Below the pieces are notes generated by a model. The model searched no databases. It saw only the letters and a program-made list of their open reading frames with translations, and was not told where the DNA came from. A stretch of 58,000 nucleotides of DNA from Adiantum capillus-veneris. Lineage: Eukaryota; Streptophyta; Polypodiopsida; Polypodiales; Pteridaceae. The position numbers were made by a program, and so were the translations under genes. This document shows, piece after piece, positions 11,130 through 21,842 of the stretch (positions are counted from its first letter, which is position 1; each line of letters opens with the position of its first letter). The DNA lies in assembly GCA_014529385.2 (NCBI GenBank), contig CM043966.1, positions 140,358,211 to 140,416,210 on the forward strand. Reading direction: 5' to 3'.

Positions 11130-12000
11130 TTTGGTTCACATGCGTATCAAAAAATTATTTTTGTCGCCGTTTTAGCACAAGTAAGGCTGCTACAAAGCTC
11201 ACCTAACTTTTTAAGCTCATCAAGCCTCTCGGACAACTCAAGCACTCCAATTGCTTGGCAATCCTTAGGGTAGAAAGCAAGAATAGCATTCAAACCAAAT
11301 ACGAGATTAAATGGTGTCGTATGCAATTTTGGTTTGTAGGCTACCCTATAAGCCCATAATGCTACATGTAACTTTTGATCCCAATTTGTCCTTGATTCAC
11401 TTACTATCTTGGTTAAAATTGTGCACAGGGTCTTATTTTTGGCTTCGGCTTGACCATTAGCTTGTGGATGATAAGGTGTCGACTATCTAAGAATGATCAT
11501 GAATTCACCTAGAAGATTTTCAATGACGTCATTCAAGAAATGTGTACCCCTATCACTTACAATTTCTATGGGAAAACCATATCTTACAATGACAAATTCA
11601 TAAATAAATTATGCCGTAGTTCTAGCATCGGCTTTGACAGTCGCTTTAGCTTCAACCCACTTTGTGACATAATGCGTTGTGATAGTGATATATTGAGCAT
11701 GTGATTTATAAGCAGGGGGATTAATAGGACCTACAAAGTCTGTACTTCACTTTGCAAAAGCTCTTGCGCCCATCATTGGCCGCAATGGCATCTCATCCTT
11801 TTTATAGGAGTTTTAGTGCGTTGGCACTCCTCACACCTTCTAACAAACTCTTCCGCATTGTGTGACAAAATTGGCCACCATATTCCCATAGTTTGTATAA
11901 ATCATCACTATTCTTATTGTCGAGAAATGACCTCCCGCCACTCCTTCGTGATCCTATTCTAGAAGCGGAATATATTCTGATTTCGTAGCACATATTCGTA
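11130..12000 (-). pseudogene. Integrase core and C-terminus of element 2
   Basis: On the minus strand near 11450-11480 the frame reads YHPQANGQAEA, the catalytic-Glu block of gypsy integrases. It continues through ALWAYR and TTPFNLVFG near 11400-11290 and a Leu/Glu-rich C-terminal helix (ELSERLDELKKLGEL) near 11250-11190. Several frameshifts break the region. It has no chromodomain. Confidence 0.65.
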
Positions 12001-12088
12001 GCTCATTATCTGCACAACGCTTATACAATTGATCTCCAATCAATGTATAGTCATGAGTCTCCATCTTTATTACTCTGATTCTTGATTT

Positions 12089-12676
12089 TCACATGCCCTC
12101 AGGAAACATCCTCATCGTTAGATAGTCAATCAAACATTGACTCCCCTTTGGTGCTAAGGTTACTTGGTAACAAGTGGCATAATCCACATGTGGTTTGAGT
12201 TGACAAAGATCACAATTGTTAACATAGGAGTTAACGTCTTGCTTCATGTCGGGCCAAAACACTCCAAGTCTTTTCAATCGCTGATAAGTCTGTTGCTTTG
12301 AACAATGCAGACTTAATATTTTGGTGTGTGCCTCCTGCAAACATGTATCATACTCCTTAGGGATTAAGCACAACCGCAAAATCTGATTTTGTCCTAGGTG
12401 ATACAAGCATCCCGAAATCATTTGGTAGTTTCTCGTTTGCGGCACCATAGATTTTGCCAATGCCTTGTTTTGTTCTTCATGAATCACTCCCAAAGTTAAA
12501 ACCTGGACTATTTTTTTGGACCATCGTGGCACCATTTCAACATTGAAAAGGTAGACATCTAGTAGGTCATCCTCCACCCCCGTGGTTTTCTCTCCATATA
12601 CTAGCCTAGAAAGATGATTAGCCTGCATATGGGTGGTCGCTTTCTTCACTACTACCATCAAGTCAAATACTACCAA
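12089..12676 (-). pseudogene. RNase H end and integrase zinc finger of element 2
   Basis: A 195-codon open piece. The N-terminus MVVFDLMVVVKKATTHMQANHLSRL is a degraded RNase H tail (family: NxxADxLSRL). A histidine-cysteine zinc finger follows, with HTKILSLHCSKQQTYQRL, GVFWPDMKQDV and NNCDLCQ. The frame then runs out before the catalytic core. This is the normal RNase H-integrase joint of a gypsy polyprotein. Confidence 0.7.
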
Positions 12677-12927
12677 TATTATAAACCATCAAATAATTCT
12701 CCCTATATTGCATGGTTTATTAACCAAATACATTTGTGCCTGGTGGTCCACAAAAAATGTGAACTTGTTCGCTAGTAAACAATGCCTGAACTTTTTCACT
12801 GCATCAATCATTCCTAACCCTTCCCTTTTCGTGGTTGTTTAGTTGTTTTTAGTGCTATTAAGTTGTCTACTAGCATAGTATATAGGAAAATCCATGTTTC
12901 CTTCTCTTGGTTGAGCCAGAATACACC

Positions 12928-13432
12928 CTATTGTAAATGCTGACGCATCCACATGCACATGAAAATTTTAGACCAATCTGGTGCCTTCAAAATTGGTGTT
13001 GTCACCAAAGTATCTTTTAACTTTAGAAACGATATTTCACACTCATCAAACCAAATAATAATGGTTATCAAACCATAGAGAGGCCTGGTGATCACTGCAT
13101 ACATGAATATAAATCGACGATAGTATCCACAGTGTCTCATAAATGATTGTACCTCTCTTACATTCGCTGGTCTAGGCAAATCTACTATGACTTGAATTTT
13201 TATCCTCGCCGGTAGATATGCCATGGGCCGATACTATATGGCCTAGAATCTTACCTTGCCTCATCATAAAAACACATTTCTCTGGATTAAGGCAAATTCT
13301 ATACAACTTGAATTTCTCAAATACCTGCCTAAGATGGTCTATGTGTTGTTCCCTTAACAAAGAATACACACACAAATCATCCATGTAGATATCCAAACAT
13401 TTCCGCAGATACTCCTTAAACGCATGGGTCAT
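12928..13432 (-). pseudogene. Reverse transcriptase palm/thumb and RNase H start of element 2
   Basis: Two overlapping open pieces. Piece 13432-13172 has LDIYMDDLCVYS (catalytic YMDD near 13379-13394), LNPEKCVF and GKILGHIVSAHGI. Piece 13224-12928 has VREVQSFMRHCGYYRRFI and TPILKAPDW. The frameshift between them falls after the GxxVSxxGI block. Confidence 0.8.
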
Positions 13433-13501
13433 CAGTCTTTGAAAGGTAGCCGGTGCATTGGTTGAACCAAATGGCCTAACCCTAAAGGCATAAATGCCCC
13501 A

Positions 13502-14560
13502 CTAAGTAGCAAAAGCAGTTTTTTGTTGATCCTCAGGTTTAATACCCAATTGGTTATAGCCCGAAAAGCCATCCATAAAATTGTATGCCATCATACCTGC
13601 TACTCTTTCCAAAACATGTTCTGTAATAGGAAGAGGGTAGTTATCTCGTATCTTGGCAGCATTAACCTCTTTGAGATTGACACATACTCGGAACTTTCCA
13701 TTCTTTTTAGGAACCACCACTATTAGTGAGACCCAATCAATGTGCTCAATTTCATAAATAAACTCGGCCTCTTTAAGTCTATCTAACTCTTCCTTGATTT
13801 TTTTGTGAATGTCTTTGTTGTATGTATAAGGTCTCTGACGGTTTGGTTTAGCATCTGGTTTGAGGAGAATTGTATGCTGACAAATGTTAGGATCCACGCC
13901 CTTCAAATCTTTGTAAGACCATGCAAAAATGTCCCTATACTCCTTCAACGTCTTGACCAGCAACACTTCCTCTTTTGGACTCAGATCCGTAGCTATATAG
14001 ATTGGCGTGGGTTCTTCTCCAGGTTCAGCTATGTCTATCTTCTTGACATCTTCTGGTCCATCATACGACTCATTTTTCTTAGGCTCCCTCACCGGTTGTT
14101 GAACTACCAAAGTTCTATCCGGAATGGTGTATCTTTTGAAGTGAGAGGGGACATCAGGTCCACTCTTTTCTTCTTCACTGTTGTTGTCATCAGTGGTCCA
14201 TACCCTCTTCAACCTTTGCTTCAACTCCCCAGTCTTCTTTTTGCGCTCCACTATAGTAAGAATTGGATCACCATAATTATCAACTTTCTCATAGGGAGTC
14301 TCCACACTTTCCCGTAAAGCATTCTCCATCTTTCTGATACCACTCATTCTAGGGGTTGGTATTGAATCCACGTATCTCCCTGAAATTTTATCTTTGATGC
14401 AGTTTGTAGCATAAACTAACATCAAAAAATGCATCTTACCCCGAATTTTAGGCATTTCCCTAGGTCGCGGCTCTTTCAAAATGGTCTTCCTCTTTTGGCT
14501 GTATCTGAGTTGTTGCCTAGACGTTTGATCATGGAAATCATAGAACCTATCATGACACAT
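13502..14560 (-). pseudogene. Pol linker and RT fingers of element 2 (longest pol frame)
   Basis: 352 open codons. Residues 1-200 are the charged linker, with VVQQPVREPKKNESYDGP. Residues 200-250 are the pre-RT segment (FAWSYKDLKGVDPNI). From about 270 come the RT fingers and palm A: LIVVVPKKNGKFRVCVNLKEVN, YPLPITEHVLERVAG and NFMDGFSGYNQ, where the Asp of FMDGFSG is catalytic. It ends at QKTAFAT, where a stop interrupts the usual P.G..Y..MPFGL continuation. Confidence 0.8.
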
Positions 14561-14639
14561 CTCCTCTTGATCCGACTCGAATCTCTTGTTATCTGCTTTG
14601 ATAGATTATTCCTGTTCTAAGAACTGTTTAGAATCATGG

Positions 14640-15125
14640 AAAACCTCTTCAAGATCTTCCATAGGTGTTCTATCCACAATCGCCAAACAAATGTGGGAAA
14701 CCACAATCGCCAAACAATCAAAAACACCAAACCACAATCGCCAAACAAATCCCTGTGCTGGAGGCTCTTCGTAGTACGATGTTGGCACTAACGCTTTCTC
14801 TTCTCCTTCATCACCACCCTGTGCATACCTAACTGCAACTTCATAATCACTTGGAAATGGAGGTTACGCTCCAAGCACTGGCTTTGGTCGCTCTGTTGCT
14901 CCTTAGTAATTCCCTGGCGCAAACCTCGGTGGTGGGAGTGCTACTGGGACTTGTGGCATTTCCGGTCTTTTTCTAACATATTCCTTGTTGTAATAGCACT
15001 CCTTTGTCGTATGGTTCATGTATTTCTGCTCTATGGCACACCATTTCTGCTTTGGAGGTTGTGGCAACATAGGACAATCCTTGTTCAAGTGATCCCCGCC
15101 ACACATTGACAAGAGATGCTACGTG
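14640..15125 (-). pseudogene. Gag C-terminus of element 2 with zinc knuckle; protease absent
   Basis: Piece 15112-14903 has CGGDHLNKDCPMLPQ, a CCHC-like knuckle with the first Cys pair degraded. Next come WCAIEQKYMNHTTKECYYN and a proline-rich tail. PTSYYEEPPAQGF follows at about 14785 and the frame then meets a CAATCGCCAAACAA-type repeat (14676-14752). Element 1 has several hundred extra codons in the corresponding interval, so the protease appears to be deleted here. The right edge at about 15125 shows no LTR. Confidence 0.6.
14676..14752. repeat. Short direct repeats ACCACAATCGCCAAACAA
   Basis: The block CAATCGCCAAACAA occurs three times, spaced about 20-40 bases apart, exactly where element 2 lacks the protease found in element 1. 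Such short repeats are plausible deletion or slippage endpoints. Confidence 0.75.
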
Positions 15126-16555
15126 CAGGGCACCTCTATAGCTTAGCATCCCCTGCAGTTCAGAAACAAACACATACTGCTCCAAAACCTCCCTAGCTAA
15201 CACCGTGAAATGCCTTTAGGTCTCAACGCCAGCCTGCAACCTGCATACACGAACACCCAGAGACCCCCAACCTAGCACCAAACACCTCCCGGCTGTATAG
15301 CTGCCCGGGTCAGCATGCATCAAGAGAAGAAGGGGATTGGCCTTTCCATACCCGCACCATATATACATCACAACTTATCAAACAAAACAGGCCCCTTCGT
15401 GCCCTGCTTGTCAACTCTCGACCACGCTAAAGAGCTCGAAATTCAAAACCCTGCGTTGTTTGTGTTCTCGGCCCTGCGCACGGCTGAGTCTGACATGCTG
15501 TGTGTAGGCACATGCTCACACTGCTGCGCATGTCCACTTCCAGCCCCTGATGCAGGAGCGCAGTCGACTAACACAGAGCCTTCCCTCAATCGGCCTATGT
15601 CCTGCGTATAGGCACAGACCTGCGTAGCTGCCCCCGATACCCCCACTCAATGGGGATGACGCGTGGGTCTTCTTCCCCGGCTCCTACAGTCCCTCATGGG
15701 CGGCAAGGCTGACCTTCGGCCCAAAACGGCCCTGTGTACGAAACACCTGCGCCTCTTTTTGTCCTTTTCCCGCATGCCATTTTTTTGCCATACCGAGCCC
15801 CTATCTAGCATAGTCGAGCTGAAAAGTGCCATGTTGGTTCATCATGCAACTTGGGCGACCTATTAATCTCCTGCCCATAATTAAAAAAAAATGTACATGC
15901 GCCATATTATTGTTCGTGCTTTGCATTCCCTGTCTGTCTGATGGTCTGCGTCTGTGTGGTAGAGGGTGGAGGGCCAGAAGGGATTGAAAGCCGTGGACAA
16001 GAAAACAAGACGATGGGCCTCGTAGCAACCAACAACAAAGAAAAGGGCCATGACAGTCATCCGCGCCTTACGAGAGTGGGCTTCCTAGAAACGTTACGCA
16101 GTCCGAGATGTGTTGCAAGAACATGCCTGATGTGACGCCCTCGTTCGGGACGTCGCAGAAACGGGAGCGCGCCGGCTCACCTGCGTTGCAAACGGGACCT
16201 GCAGGCAAGCAAACGCATACACAAGAACGCAACTTGAAAACAGGACGCAAGAGGGACACGAGATTGAGGGACGCAAACGAATGATCACTATTGCAAGAAA
16301 GTGCCGAATACAAGGGACGCAAAGAATCGCATGAAAACGGGGCTCACAAGTTGGGGGAAGTGGCACATACTTCCCTTATATACACCCCCGGGTTGAGAGA
16401 GCTTGACGCCCACGTCAAGCCGGGATTTGAGAGGTTCCGATACAAAAGTTGATGCCGAGGTTTTGGGGGGCAGATATTTACAAGGGGGGGAGTTAAGTGT
16501 TGCCAAAAATTGTCTAGCTGCCTAGGGTGATGCTAGTTACAAGTGGAGGGGAGGA
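15126..16555. other. GC-richer unassigned region, possible LTR remnant
   Basis: No supported gene. Base composition is noticeably richer in G+C than its surroundings. At 16134 the plus strand reads TGTGACGCCC, resembling the start of some plant LTRs, with a TATA-like CTTATATACACC near 16375 and G-runs at 16466-16471 and 16484-16491. A TATA-like box can also be read on the minus strand. It lies next to the chromovirus C-terminus and could include its 3' LTR, but the LTR ends could not be fixed. Confidence 0.3.
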
Positions 16556-17213
16556 CTACTCTATGTGGTTTTCATTTTGTGTATTGTCCTCCTCGTCAGT
16601 TGGCATGTTGTAGAAGCGCAGCACAAGGGGTCTTCCGAGTCGAAGCATGATTTCTTCAGGTACCCAAGTGCATTCCGTCATGGGGCGATTGCGCCATTTG
16701 ACATAGAAGAGTTGTCCCCAGCGCCCAAAGCGCGACTTTAGAATGGCCTCCGGCTCATGTGGCAGGCTACCCTTTACATATTCGGGGAGACTTCGTCCAT
16801 AGGTGTTATCCGGCACGAATCTTTTACGTAAACTTACATGGAAGGCGTTGTGGATGTTGATGTGTGGTGGGAGCTCCAGCTTGTAGGTGACGTCGTTGAA
16901 GGACTTGAGCACTTTGTATGGACCATAGTAGCGGTGATTGAACTTCGGGGAGAGGCCTTGAGGGAGGGTGATGTTCTGAGAGCTGACGAGGACCAAGTAA
17001 CCTTCTTGGAAGAGTTCAGCAGGCCGTCGCTTTTGGTTGGCGTATTTGGCGATGCGTACCTTGCTTTGCTCGAGGATTTTCTTTGCGTGTTGCATGCGCA
17101 TTTGCCATTGTTGAAGAAACTCCTCACATTCCAGATCCTGGGCATGCACATCGCTGGTTGCCAGTGCAAGAGGGGTGATGACTTCTTTCCCTCCCGAGGG
17201 ATTCACTCTATAT
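16556..17213 (-). pseudogene. Integrase C-terminus and chromodomain of the chromovirus
   Basis: Continuous frame of about 215 codons. GKEVITPLALA is the end of the core. A basic helix with QVRIAKY-like AKYANQKRRP and the GPF/Y module (LSPKFNHRYYGPYKVL) follow, then the LELPPHINIHNAFHVSLR block. The chromodomain comes last: PEAILKSRFGRWGQLFYVKW, then W residues in MTECTWVPEE. The aromatic positions of the chromodomain cage (Tyr/Trp) are largely present. It ends in a charged tail and a normal stop. Confidence 0.85.
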
Positions 17214-17572
17214 ACAAAACGGGACGCCACCTACGAGCGGACAACTTTGATAAAACCCCTATATACGACTCATATTAGGGAATATGAGCCCCCTTTTTAC
17301 GCTTATACGAAAGTCAATGCAAAAAACTATCATTCCCCTATCTTACGTATAAAATTTAGGTCTCACATGATCCAACTGAGTAAAACTAATCAAAGAGCGT
17401 GTAGCATAGTGACTGACAATGTACTAAGGAACCACTTTTGTTCGTAACTAGATGTATCCTCAATGTGTCTTAGTTTGACTTTCAAACTATGTGCCCGTTC
17501 AGCCTGCACTCTAGCTACTCGTACATTTTGACCCATCTAAATTACTCAAAAAATATAGTTATAAAGTTTAGG
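17214..17572. mobile_element. About 350-bp insertion in the chromovirus integrase
   Basis: The integrase frame is intact to EFHYNN (about 17573, minus strand) and resumes with GKEVITPL near 17200. Between them lies AT-rich DNA with no coding match. It contains CTCATATTAGGGAATATGAG (17269-17288), a near-perfect palindrome, and no poly(A) tail. Exact ends and a target duplication were not resolved. It could be a small non-autonomous DNA element or filler DNA from break repair. Confidence 0.6.
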
Positions 17573-18694
17573 GTTGTTGTAGTGAAATTCCAGGACGTCC
17601 ATGTATTCGGACCAGTCCTTCTGATCGGCCTTGACGTAGCTGCGGATGTAGTCTTCGATGCCTTGGTTGACTCTTTCAGTTTGACCATCGGTTTTGGGGT
17701 GGTAGACGGAGGAGAAGCGTAGCTGGGTGCCTAGTAGCTTGAAGAGCTCGCACCAGAGGTCACTAAGGAAGCGGGTGTCGCGATCAGAAACTATGGTTAA
17801 GGGTAGGCCGTGGTATTTGAAGACTTTGGCGAAGAAGTGTTTGGCAACTTGGTAGGCGGTGAGGGGGGGCTTTGCAAGTATGAAGTGGGCTTGTTTGGTG
17901 AAGTAGTCGATGACCACCATGATGGAGGTGTGGCCGTGGGAGGGGGGGAGGTCGATGATGAAGTCCATACTCACCATGTCCCAAGGACGGGAGGGTGTTG
18001 GCATGGGGTGAAGGAGGCCGGCGGGTTTGACTCTTTGAGCTTTGACCAGTTGACATGTTAGGCAGGTGCGCACGTAGTCGATGACGTCGTCCTTCATTTT
18101 GGGCCACATGTAGTGTTGATGTAGTTTGTCATAAGATATTTTCTGGCCACCATGTGCAGCTAGCTTGCAGTCATGAGCTTCCCACATAAGGTCTTTATTT
18201 AGCTCTGGATCATTGGGGATGTAGATTTTGCCATGCGCGTAGAAGAGGTTATCTCTTACTTCGAATAGACCCAGGGCAGCTTTGCCAGAGATGTGTTCGT
18301 TGAGCATTCGAAGGACAGCGGGGTCAACTTTTTGAGCGTTAAGGATGCGTTGGCGTAGGGTGCTAGTTGCTGTGGAGATGGCTGTGAGGGTGGGTCTTCG
18401 ACTGAGGGCATCGGGCATGACATTTGTGGTACCCGGTTTGTGGATGATCTCGATGTCGTATTCTGTCAGTGTATCTTGCCACCTAGCTTGCTTGGGGGTT
18501 ATTTTGGGCTGTGTCTGGAAGTACTTGAGGGAGATGTTATCTGTGTAGACTTTTGTGTGTTTGTCTTGGACATAGTGTCGCCACTTTCGGAGGCAGTGGA
18601 CCACAGCGAGCATTTCCTTCTCATGTGTGGTCCATCTGATCTCTACATCGGTGAATTCGTGGGATTCATATGCTATGGGTTGATTCTCTTGCAT
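17573..18694 (-). pseudogene. RNase H and integrase core of the chromovirus
   Basis: RNase H: IAYESHEFTDVEIRWTTHEKE, KVYTDNISLKYF, and NVMPDALSRRP at its end. Integrase zinc finger: HDCKLAAHGGQKI, then TCLTCQ. Core triad: Asp in SMDFIIDLPPS, Asp in TIVSDRDTRFLSD and Glu in KTDGQTERVNQ, so all three catalytic residues are present. The frame is open for about 374 codons until the insertion. Just upstream, a TGA at about 18763 separates it from the RT piece, one C-to-T step from CGA. Confidence 0.85.
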
Positions 18695-18763
18695 GAGGAC
18701 ACCACCAATGGCACCATCGCAGGCATCCGTATGAACTTCAAAGGGTTTGGTGAAGTCAGGTAG

Positions 18764-19255
18764 TCAGAGGACGGGGGCACCACACATGGCTATCTTCAGG
18801 TTCTCAAAAGCTGCTTCTTCTCTGGAGGTCCACTGAAACGGTTTGTGGCCTTTGGTTATCTTTGTAAGTGGTGCAGCAATCTTGCTGAAGTCGCGGATGA
18901 AGCGGCGTGTGTACTGACAGAAGCCCACAAACTCTCGGACTTCTTTGATGGATGTCGGGGGAGCCCACTTAATGACGGCGTCGACTTTCTTGGGATCCAC
19001 CATTATACCTTATGACGTGACGATGAACCCGAGGAACTCGATTCTTTGGACAGCAAACTCACACTTTTCCAGCTTGGCATAAAGCTGGTGTTCGCGGAGG
19101 CGTTGGAGTACTGCGGCGACATGCTTCTGGTGCTCTTCTAAGATTTTGTTGTAGATGAGTAGATCATCAATGTAAGTGATGAGAAAATCATCAATCATGT
19201 CGCGGAAACTATCATGGATTACTCTGCAAAAAGTGTCAGGACCGCCGGTGAGATC
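18764..19255 (-). pseudogene. RT palm, thumb and connection of the chromovirus
   Basis: Starts abruptly inside RT with LTGGPDTFCRVIHDSFRD. It then has TYIDDLLIYNK (catalytic Y-x-D-D), LEKCEF and GFIVTS up to 19010. A stop falls between there and VDPKKVDAVIKWAPPTS, EVREFVGFCQYTRRFI and PLTKITKG in 19003-18764. The RT fingers and first catalytic Asp are missing, so the copy is 5'-truncated within RT. Confidence 0.85.
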
Positions 19256-19738
19256 GAACCCCAGGACTATTGTTTGCTTGATAGGACGTGGCATTAATGA
19301 CCTTGTAATGGCCATGTATCCACCTTTCATCAGCGTTGGTTTTGACTTGAAACTCACTCTTACTCCATGATCAAAAGCTCTAGGTTCTGAAGCTCTAGGT
19401 GTGACTGATCTTGTCATTCTTGTATCTTCAACATGAGTCAAAATTCTAGTGACTATGTTCATGAAACTCAACTCTTGTTTTGTTGGAGGCCCATCAAACA
19501 ATTGGCCCATATATATATTAGAGAAAGGCTCTCCTATGCAGGTAAGCTTCTCCATGTCGGTCAAATATGCAAACCTATACTCATGTCCATTGTCATCTAC
19601 CAATATAGGGTGTCTTCTAGTCTCAAATTGATAATTGTACATGTAGAGCCTCTTTGGATTGGTAAGCTCTCTAGGATGCACATCCTTTCTTATATAGTAA
19701 ATGAATCTTGTTGATGTTGATATTCGATATAACCCCAC
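19256..19738 (-). pseudogene. Element A coding remnant fused to chromovirus RT
   Basis: The N-terminal ~155 codons of an open 242-codon frame are unlike RT. They contain RHPILVDDNGHEYRFAYL, EKLTCIGEPF, MGQLFDGPPTKQELSFMNIV and a Lys/Arg-rich tail. I do not recognise a family. The piece lies 2.1 kb inside the element A 5' LTR on the element A strand, so it may be element A's gag-equivalent. The frame runs by chance into chromovirus RT at about 19255, giving a chimeric ORF. Confidence 0.4.
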
Positions 19739-21820
19739 CTGAATGGTGGATAACTGCTCAATCTTAGCTTGATTAACACTCTCTTATAGATCCTCAGCCA
19801 CTTGGTCTCTTGGTAGACTTCCTCATGATCTGTATTACCTAATTCATGAACAAGATAAAAGACTGAAACCCAACCTATTACCTAAATTCTCATGTTCTGT
19901 GCTTTTGATGTTGATGATTGCTCCCTCACTCTACCCGTGCACTCGACTCCTTATCTGTATAGAATTGGCTTCAAAACTATGCACCAGCTGAGTATGTTCT
20001 ATGGAATAACAATAGCTTTTCACAAAATCTTCTATTAACAATATGATACTTACACTTTTTTGTGATCCAAAGAGTTACTTATGGTCTACAGGGTATATGC
20101 CATAGTCTAGTGTCTCCACCTAGTACAAATTCTGGCTAGTAACACTCTGTTGGAGAAAATTGCAATTTTCTACCTCAGAAGTGTTTTGGTCACTTTTGCA
20201 AGGTTTCAACACTTGGTCTGGCTTATCATGGTCTTAATAGCTTGTTCTCAAAGTTTGGTAATTTTTGGAGCTTTGCAGAGCCCTTGAGTACTTGTTTTGT
20301 CAGTTTTCGGAGTCTTGTTTGACACTAAATTGGATCTTTTTTGTGATTTGAGTATCCAAAGTTGACTCTGAAAAATTCAATGGTCTTATCTTACCAAGGT
20401 TTATGCACACCCCAAGTCTTAGGTTGTTTTGACTAATACAGATGGTAGCAGGGAGAAAATTATGATTTTCTATCTACCTCTATCCAAAAAAGTCAAAGTC
20501 AACTTTGACTTCACATTTGTGTTTCTTGGTCTTCAATATGCCCCTGGTTAAAATCTTGGCTTAATTGCACTTTTTAGCCTTGGTGATGGGTGAAAATTGT
20601 GATTTTTCACCTTGATACATTGTAGAAATATCAAAATGCAAATCATACTTGAACAAAGTGATTCTTATCTTACAAATAGACTATAGTATGAAAGGCACTT
20701 CAACATTCGACCTCTAGCTTATTCTTAGTAGAAAATTGGGATTTTTTACCTAGGTACAGATTTTGGCACTTTTTTGCAAATTTTAAGAATACCACTTGGT
20801 TCCACTCCCTTTCAATGGCACTCTCACAAAGTTTTACCCAGTTTGGATGCTTAGTTTGGGTTTTACTCCAAATTTACAAATTTCATTCTGAAAGTCAAAA
20901 ATTGATCCCAAACCTTATCAAAAATCCCAATTTCACTTTTGTCTTGACAAATGTCTCTTATATACCTATGTGAATATGTGTCCCAAGTCTTAGATCAATT
21001 TGAGCTCTTTTTAGGGTTCGAGGGTGAAAATCACGATTTTTTACCCTTGGACCCAAAAAATTCACTTTTTTCCCATTTTCTTAAGATGAGTGGCTCCCAC
21101 CCCTTCTTTAGGTCCCAATGAATGCCTTGTATCCATATTTATCTTTGTGAAGTAGTCTCAACAAGCAAATGACCTACTTGCTAAACCCTAATCTAGCTCT
21201 TGCACTCAACTTGACTTGAAATTTGATACATGATCATTTCAAAGCATGCACAAACACTTGGTTATGTCACAATCGCAATTTTTGACCACAGAGGCAAATC
21301 AGTAATAAGTTTTTGGAGTGAACCTTATCAACACATTTGCATACTCTTTTTAAGATACTGTATGCAATGAAAACTCAAATTCAACGATCTTAACTACCTT
21401 TTCTTGAATTTTACCCCTTTTGGCAATCTGAAACCATATGGTCTCTTACTTGACAACTTCAAATCTACGCAAAGTGAGTTATGGTCAAAACCAAACTTAC
21501 TTTGGCTACTCCTAAAACAAACAAAATGACATCAAAAGGTGGTTTTATCTATTCTAACATTCTGTTTGCGTTTTTCTTGCGTTTTCTTGACCAAGTGAAA
21601 GCTTCAATGCTTTTCCCATCACTAAAGCTTGCACTAGCAACTAACTCTATCACCCACTCTAATGTAACTTCCTAACACTCATAGCAACAAGAATCTCACC
21701 TTCAACATTCATATCCAAGGAAACCTTGGTCTTTGTCCTATCCTATTCTAATCTAATTTTCCTAACTTCCTAAAGGTTTCTCTTTCGGACATGAATGTAT
21801 TCACGCTAGCTTAGGTACCC
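19739..21820 (-). mobile_element. Element A 5' leader, with diverged ~145-bp repeats
   Basis: About 2.1 kb without a supported ORF between the element A PBS and its first coding remnant. A motif of the form GGTGAAAAT-n-GATTTTTCACC, an imperfect inverted repeat, recurs at about 20153, 20451, 20588, 20731 and 21023, with a related copy near 21268. Spacings of about 298, 137, 143 and 290 fit an old tandem array of roughly 145 bp. Long repeat-bearing leaders are known in some plant gypsy lineages. Confidence 0.5.
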
Positions 21821-21823
21821 GTT

Positions 21824-21842
21824 TCCCCGACACTGACGCCAA
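21824..21842 (-). other. Primer-binding site of element A (Asp-tRNA-like)
   Basis: On the minus strand, one base inside the LTR, TGGCGTCAGTGTCGGGG matches about 13 of 17 positions of the Asp-tRNA-type PBS TGGCGCCGTTGCCGGGG used by many plant gypsy elements. It fixes the orientation of element A: 5' end right, 3' end left. Confidence 0.6.

Larger units (their letters stand above)
11120..15125 (-). mobile_element. Ty3/gypsy element 2 (minus strand, decayed)
   Basis: Reads leftward: gag zinc knuckle (15112-14903), linker and RT (14560-13160), RNase H (about 13050-12700), integrase zinc finger (about 12330-12190) and integrase core to C-terminus (about 12000-11130). It abuts element 3 protease at about 11120. 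No LTRs are visible at either edge, so this is an internal fragment. It is closely related to element 1 but appears to lack that element's protease interval. Confidence 0.8.
16556..19260 (-). mobile_element. Chromovirus (Ty3/gypsy with chromodomain), 5'-truncated
   Basis: Minus-strand order: RT palm (19255-19010), RT thumb and connection (19003-18764), RNase H plus integrase core (18694-17573), a foreign insertion (about 17214-17572), and integrase C-terminus with chromodomain (17213-16556). This marks the chromovirus clade, whose chromodomain directs insertion to heterochromatin. It has no gag, protease or RT fingers: homology starts at about 19255, joined to unrelated minus-strand sequence. 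Its frames are more intact than those of elements 1, 2 and 4, suggesting a younger copy. Confidence 0.85.

Noticed and set aside
16838-17278. Plus-strand 146-codon ORF over the integrase C-terminus
   Set aside because: Antisense shadow of the chromovirus integrase/chromodomain frame.
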